NCBI RefSeq assembly: GCF_003719305.1
Contig: NZ_RARC01000015.1
Span: 1 to 64,000, forward strand
Direction of reading: 5' to 3'
Length of the DNA: 64,000 nt
DNA from: Mycolicibacterium stellerae
Lineage (GTDB): Bacteria > Actinomycetota > Actinomycetes > Mycobacteriales > Mycobacteriaceae
Shown here: positions 61,009 to 64,000 of the stretch, one piece after another
Numbering within the stretch: the stretch's first letter is position 1
Layout of the letters: every line of letters starts with the position of its first letter
The notes under the pieces: model-generated
What the model was told of the DNA's origin: nothing
The model's database searches: none
The model's input: only the letters and a program-made list of their open reading frames with translations
Position numbers and translations under genes: made by a program

Positions 61009-61371
61009 GGTGCGAGTTGTGACCTTTCATGCAGTTCATTTTCGGCCGCACGCCATGATCCCCTTGGCAGGAGGCTTCGGCAAACGAATTTTCACACGCC
61101 TCCGCGTACCCGACGCACGCTGTCACACCCAGATACGACCGGGGCAGTCCGGCTGAGACCACCCGGCCTCGCTCCTGAGGCCCCCACGACGCCGCTGCCC
61201 GGCGAACGCAACGGCCGCGAGGACCTAGGCGCCACCGTTAGGTACAACCGCACGGTTCTCGGATCCGCCACGAAGATGAGAAAAACCCGTCCGCCATTTC
61301 GATGAGAACTCTGCAACGCCGCAGGTAGAGGCATCGCCATCCGCCACGCAGCTTGAGAACCTACAGCGGCG
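61009..61371. other. Intergenic region with the ruined 5' end of lysG
   Basis: Between the divergent PIN and LysG-type genes. From 61349 the bases translate QLENLQ, which matches the N-terminal helix of LysG-type regulators but is out of frame with the remainder. Nothing else recognised; the lysE exporter gene usually divergent from lysG is absent. Confidence 0.55.
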
Positions 61372-62211
61372 GTGATCGAGCACGGCAGCTTCGACGCCGC
61401 CGCCGACCATCTGCACGTCACACCGTCGGCGGTGAGCCAGCGGATCAAGGCGTTGGAGCAGCGCGTCGGCCAGGTTCTGGTCCGTCGCGAGAAGCCAACG
61501 GTGGCGACGCCTGCCGGAATCCCGCTGCTCCGGCTCGCCGCCCAGACCACGCTGCTCGAGTCGGAGGCGCTGGCCGATATGGGCGGCGGCTCGACGGACC
61601 GAACCCGCGTCACGATCGCGGTCAACGCTGATTCGATGTCGACGTGGTTCACCACCGTGTTCGACGGGTTGCCAGACATCCTCTTCGACCTTCGGATCGA
61701 GGACCAGGACCATTCGGCCCGGTTGTTGCGGGAAGGTGCGGTGATGGGCGCCGTCACCACCGAGGCCGCTCCGGTGCCCGGATGCCGGGTGATACCGCTC
61801 GGGGTCATGCGCTATGTGCCGGTGGCCCACCCGGCCTTTGGGGAGCGCTACCTGCCCCATGGGTTCACGGCAGAGGCGGTGGCCAGCGCGCCGTCCCTCG
61901 CCTGGAACCGCGACGATGCGCTGCAGGACATGTTGATAAGCAAGGCATTCCACCACCGCGTCAGTCGCCCGGTGCACTATGTGCCCACCGCGGAGGGGTT
62001 CGCGTCGGCGGTCCGGGCCCGCCTTGGGTGGGGCATGTTCCCCACCGGTTCTGCGGCCCCGTACCTGGCCGACGGCGCGTTCGTGCAGATATCCGACGTG
62101 TACCTCGATGTGCCCCTGTTCTGGCAGTGCTGGAAGTTGGACAGCCTACTGATCAACACCGTCACCGACGCGGTGCGCGCTGCGGCATCCAAGTTGTGGC
62201 TGGGCGGCTAA
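61372..62211 (+). CDS. lysG: LysR family regulator, LysG/ArgP type, 5' end disrupted
   Basis: 279 residues from GTG 61372. Helix-turn-helix GSFDAAADHLHVTPSAVSQRIKALEQ, then an effector domain with features of mycobacterial LysG (VTIAVNADSMSTWFTTVFDGLPD, IEDQDHSARLLREG, PSLAWNRDDALQDML, FWQCWKLDS). LysG activates the lysine/arginine exporter gene lysE. The first 15-18 residues are missing: QLENLQ is encoded just upstream at 61349-61366 but two extra bases separate it from the frame, and no start codon precedes it. The protein may start at the GTG with a shortened first helix, or the gene may be inactive. Confidence 0.8.
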   Translation: MIEHGSFDAAADHLHVTPSAVSQRIKALEQRVGQVLVRREKPTVATPAGIPLLRLAAQTTLLESEALADMGGGSTDRTRVTIAVNADSMSTWFTTVFDGLPDILFDLRIEDQDHSARLLREGAVMGAVTTEAAPVPGCRVIPLGVMRYVPVAHPAFGERYLPHGFTAEAVASAPSLAWNRDDALQDMLISKAFHHRVSRPVHYVPTAEGFASAVRARLGWGMFPTGSAAPYLADGAFVQISDVYLDVPLFWQCWKLDSLLINTVTDAVRAAASKLWLGG

Positions 62212-62223
62212 TTCGGCTGTTCG

Positions 62224-63678
62224 TTGGGAATGGAGACACCAGCACTGCACAATGAGACGATCGTCGCAGAACACGGCGATGCGGGCTCTCCCGACGCGCG
62301 GCAGGAGAACACGATAAGTACACGGATGCGCTTGGCGGCAGGGCTCTGTGCCCTGTCCGTCGCCCTGCTCTGCGGAGGATTCGGGGAATCGGTCGCGACT
62401 GCCGACACAGAAGCCGACGGTTCGGTCAGCGGCACCCCCGAACAGGGCGTCCAGGGCTTCAGCAGCCAGGACGCGGCAGGCACAGTGCAGACCGAGCCGG
62501 CCGAAGGCCCAACCGAGACGAACCCCGTGGACTCGATTCCGGAGCTACTGGCGGCGTTGGACACCGATCCGGACTCGGCATCCGGCGATGGCGAATCAGC
62601 AGCCGACGGGACTGCCCACGTGGCACCAATCGGCCTGACCGGGCCGATGGCCATCGGCGTTTCGACTGATCAGCAGGTTTCGACTGATCAGCAGGCAGTC
62701 ACGGCGGCGGCAGCCGATGAGGACAACACGGGCTCCGACTCGAGCGCGGCGACCGCTGCCCAAGCGGTGAGCGAGCCAGAGGTCGCCGTCTCGTCTTCGC
62801 CGGCGACGCAGCCCTCGTCAGCGCCCGAAGGCGATAATGTCGCCGTAGCCCAGGACGCTGCTGCGCCTGCGAGCGATCCTCCCGTCGAGGAGTCGACGAC
62901 TGTCCAACCGGTCACGACAGAGGTCGCATCGGCAACAGAGAGCGCGACGGTTGAGCCCGCGGCGACGGTCAGTGCTGCGCAGACGACCGACGTGATCACA
63001 GCAATGGCGTATCTCCTCACCGCGCTGGTCGATAACACTGCCGCGTTGATCCAAATTCCGAGTGAACTTCTCTCAATGCTCGGCTTCCCTCCGATGAGCG
63101 CTGAGGCGACCGCGTCGCTGACTGCCGGCGGAGTTGGTGGGAGTCTGTTGGCGGGTGGCCTGTACACCACTGCCCGTCTACAGCTGGCGTCCTCTCTGTC
63201 CGCGCCGACGGGCTGGCCGGGAATGCTGATCGCGCCCGGCGATCCGGCCGGATTGGCATCTGGCGCCGCAGGGCATCCGACTGCCGGGGGCGTCGGCGCC
63301 AGCGGTGCGGTCGAACAACATCCGGTTGGGCTCAAGGCGGTGCTGGCGGACGGAATCGTGCCGGACGGGGTGCGGTCGATTCTCCAACACACAGTTGACG
63401 CCGTTCTGGCCCCGCTGTCCGTGCTTGCGCTGGCTGCATTGGCGTCGCCGGGCGTCGCCGGCCTGCTACTTCTCAGCGTCGTCGGAATGTTCGTCGGGTA
63501 TCGCCAAGCCAGGGCCGCGTCGATACTGCGGGCGGTGGGCATCGGTCGCTTCGTCAAGGCAGGGCCGCTTGGCGTCGTCAGGTCGGGTGGACTCGTCGCC
63601 CTGCATGCCCGCTCGGCGCCGCCCACGGCACGGCCTGCGCGGTCCCGGACGCGAGAGCATCTCACGCCTGTCGCCTGA
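62224..63678 (+). CDS. Large exported or membrane low-complexity protein
   Basis: Up to 484 residues (TTG 62224; ATG 62230 is also in frame). After about 34 residues a signal-like MRLAAGLCALSVALLCGGFGES ends near VATA-DTEADG. Then about 210 residues of Ala/Thr/Ser/Glu-rich disordered sequence, a membrane-like region (TAMAYLLTALVDNTAALIQIP, GGVGGSLLAGG), further hydrophobic stretches (VLALAALASPGVAGLLLLSVVGMFVG) and a basic tail. Resembles mycobacterial hypothetical surface proteins; function unknown. If translation started at ATG 62326 the signal peptide would be terminal. Confidence 0.75.
   Translation: MGMETPALHNETIVAEHGDAGSPDARQENTISTRMRLAAGLCALSVALLCGGFGESVATADTEADGSVSGTPEQGVQGFSSQDAAGTVQTEPAEGPTETNPVDSIPELLAALDTDPDSASGDGESAADGTAHVAPIGLTGPMAIGVSTDQQVSTDQQAVTAAAADEDNTGSDSSAATAAQAVSEPEVAVSSSPATQPSSAPEGDNVAVAQDAAAPASDPPVEESTTVQPVTTEVASATESATVEPAATVSAAQTTDVITAMAYLLTALVDNTAALIQIPSELLSMLGFPPMSAEATASLTAGGVGGSLLAGGLYTTARLQLASSLSAPTGWPGMLIAPGDPAGLASGAAGHPTAGGVGASGAVEQHPVGLKAVLADGIVPDGVRSILQHTVDAVLAPLSVLALAALASPGVAGLLLLSVVGMFVGYRQARAASILRAVGIGRFVKAGPLGVVRSGGLVALHARSAPPTARPARSRTREHLTPVA
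62659..62694 (+). repeat. 18-bp tandem duplication
   Basis: Two identical 18-mers (62659-62676 and 62677-62694) encode VSTDQQ twice in the disordered part of the exported protein. Likely a recent slippage event and variable between strains. Confidence 0.85.
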
Positions 63679-63757
63679 TCAGTACGCACGCCCAACCAAA
63701 CGTTTGTCCCGCAGGGATTGATTAAACAGCCTGCGTAAATTAGGTTCGCGTAGTTGG

Positions 63758-63770
63758 AGAATCCCATTCT
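63758..63770. promoter_or_regulatory. Palindrome AGAAT-CCC-ATTCT before the last SDR gene
   Basis: A perfect 5-base inverted repeat lies 15 bases upstream of the ATG at 63786, just before the GGAGGA ribosome-binding site. Possible operator. Confidence 0.35.
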
Positions 63771-63785
63771 AACCGCGGAGGACAG

Positions 63786-64000
63786 ATGGCCGGACGGCTC
63801 GAGGGCAAGGTCGCTTTCATCACAGGTGGTGCTCGCGGTCAGGGACGCGCGCACGCGCTCGCAATGGCCAAAGAGGGCGCCGACATCATCGTCATCGACA
63901 TCTGCCGCAACATCGACTCGAACCCGTACCCGCTGGCAACGCCGGACGACCTGTCCGAAGTCGAGCGGTCGGTGAAGGAACTCGGCCGCCGGGTCTTCGC
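63786..64000 (+). CDS. Mycofactocin-coupled SDR, N-terminal part (cut by window end)
   Basis: The 71 complete codons in view encode MAGRLEGKVAFITGGARGQG at the start, then RAHALAMAKEGADIIVIDIC and the insert YPLATPDDLSEVERSVKELGRR. TGGARGQG is the NAD-binding motif and the insert is that of mycofactocin-associated SDRs. GGAGGA precedes the ATG. Third member of the type in this window; catalytic residues lie beyond the edge. Confidence 0.88.
   Translation, partial: MAGRLEGKVAFITGGARGQGRAHALAMAKEGADIIVIDICRNIDSNPYPLATPDDLSEVERSVKELGRRVF

Overview
The window comes from a GC-rich actinobacterial chromosome, almost certainly a Mycobacterium, probably an environmental rapid grower (Mycolicibacterium). 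The pointers are an mce operon with overlapping genes, three short-chain dehydrogenases of the mycofactocin-coupled type, a LysG-type regulator, a DUF732 protein, a mycothiol-dependent-isomerase-like protein and many fad/ech genes. No rRNA, tRNA, CRISPR array, insertion sequence or integrase was recognised.

Layout. (1) 1-7756: the end of an mce operon, mceA (3' end only), mceB, C, D, E (lipoprotein), F and two Mce-associated membrane proteins, nearly all with overlapping or abutting ends. (2) 8007-20090: a tandem two-domain CaiB/BaiF CoA-transferase, a TetR gene divergent from a quinone-oxidoreductase-like enzyme with a strong operator between them, a SRPBCC protein, a second TetR, a zinc alcohol dehydrogenase, then an Mcr racemase / SDR / enoyl-CoA hydratase / nitronate-monooxygenase-like / acyl-CoA dehydrogenase run. 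(3) 20187-28236: a secreted CAP-like protein, a six-gene minus-strand operon (CoA ligase, two acyl-CoA dehydrogenases, CoA ligase, small protein, SDR) and a divergent alpha/beta hydrolase. (4) 28389-36978: plus-strand acyl-CoA dehydrogenase pair, MaoC-type dehydratase, hydratase, acyl-CoA dehydrogenase, then a TetR divergent from a thiolase plus nitronate-monooxygenase-like pair. (5) 37044-51924: DUF732 protein, P450-type ferredoxin, hydratase plus CoA ligase, a minus-strand oxidation operon (aldehyde dehydrogenase, SDR, cytochrome P450, hydratase-like, SDR), two more CaiB/BaiF proteins, an isomerase-like protein and an amidohydrolase.

Regions 1-5 read as one catabolic supercluster: Mce import of a lipid-like substrate, P450/ferredoxin hydroxylation, mycofactocin-SDR and aldehyde dehydrogenase oxidation to an acid, CoA activation by ligases and CoA-transferases, racemisation, and several rounds of beta-oxidation. 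The substrate cannot be read from the sequence; a branched, terpenoid or steroid-side-chain-like compound is an inference.

(6) 52504-61008 is different: small unknown ORFs (two look like SH3-like barrels), a large STAND-type NTPase with a PD-(D/E)xK-like N-terminus, divergent from an ApeA-like HEPN protein, then a GNAT-like protein, an unknown 310-residue protein and a stand-alone PIN-domain protein. This looks like an anti-phage defence island and is the most interesting part of the window. (7) 61372-64000: a lysG-type regulator with a damaged 5' end, a large low-complexity exported or membrane protein, and the start of a third mycofactocin-type SDR cut by the window edge.
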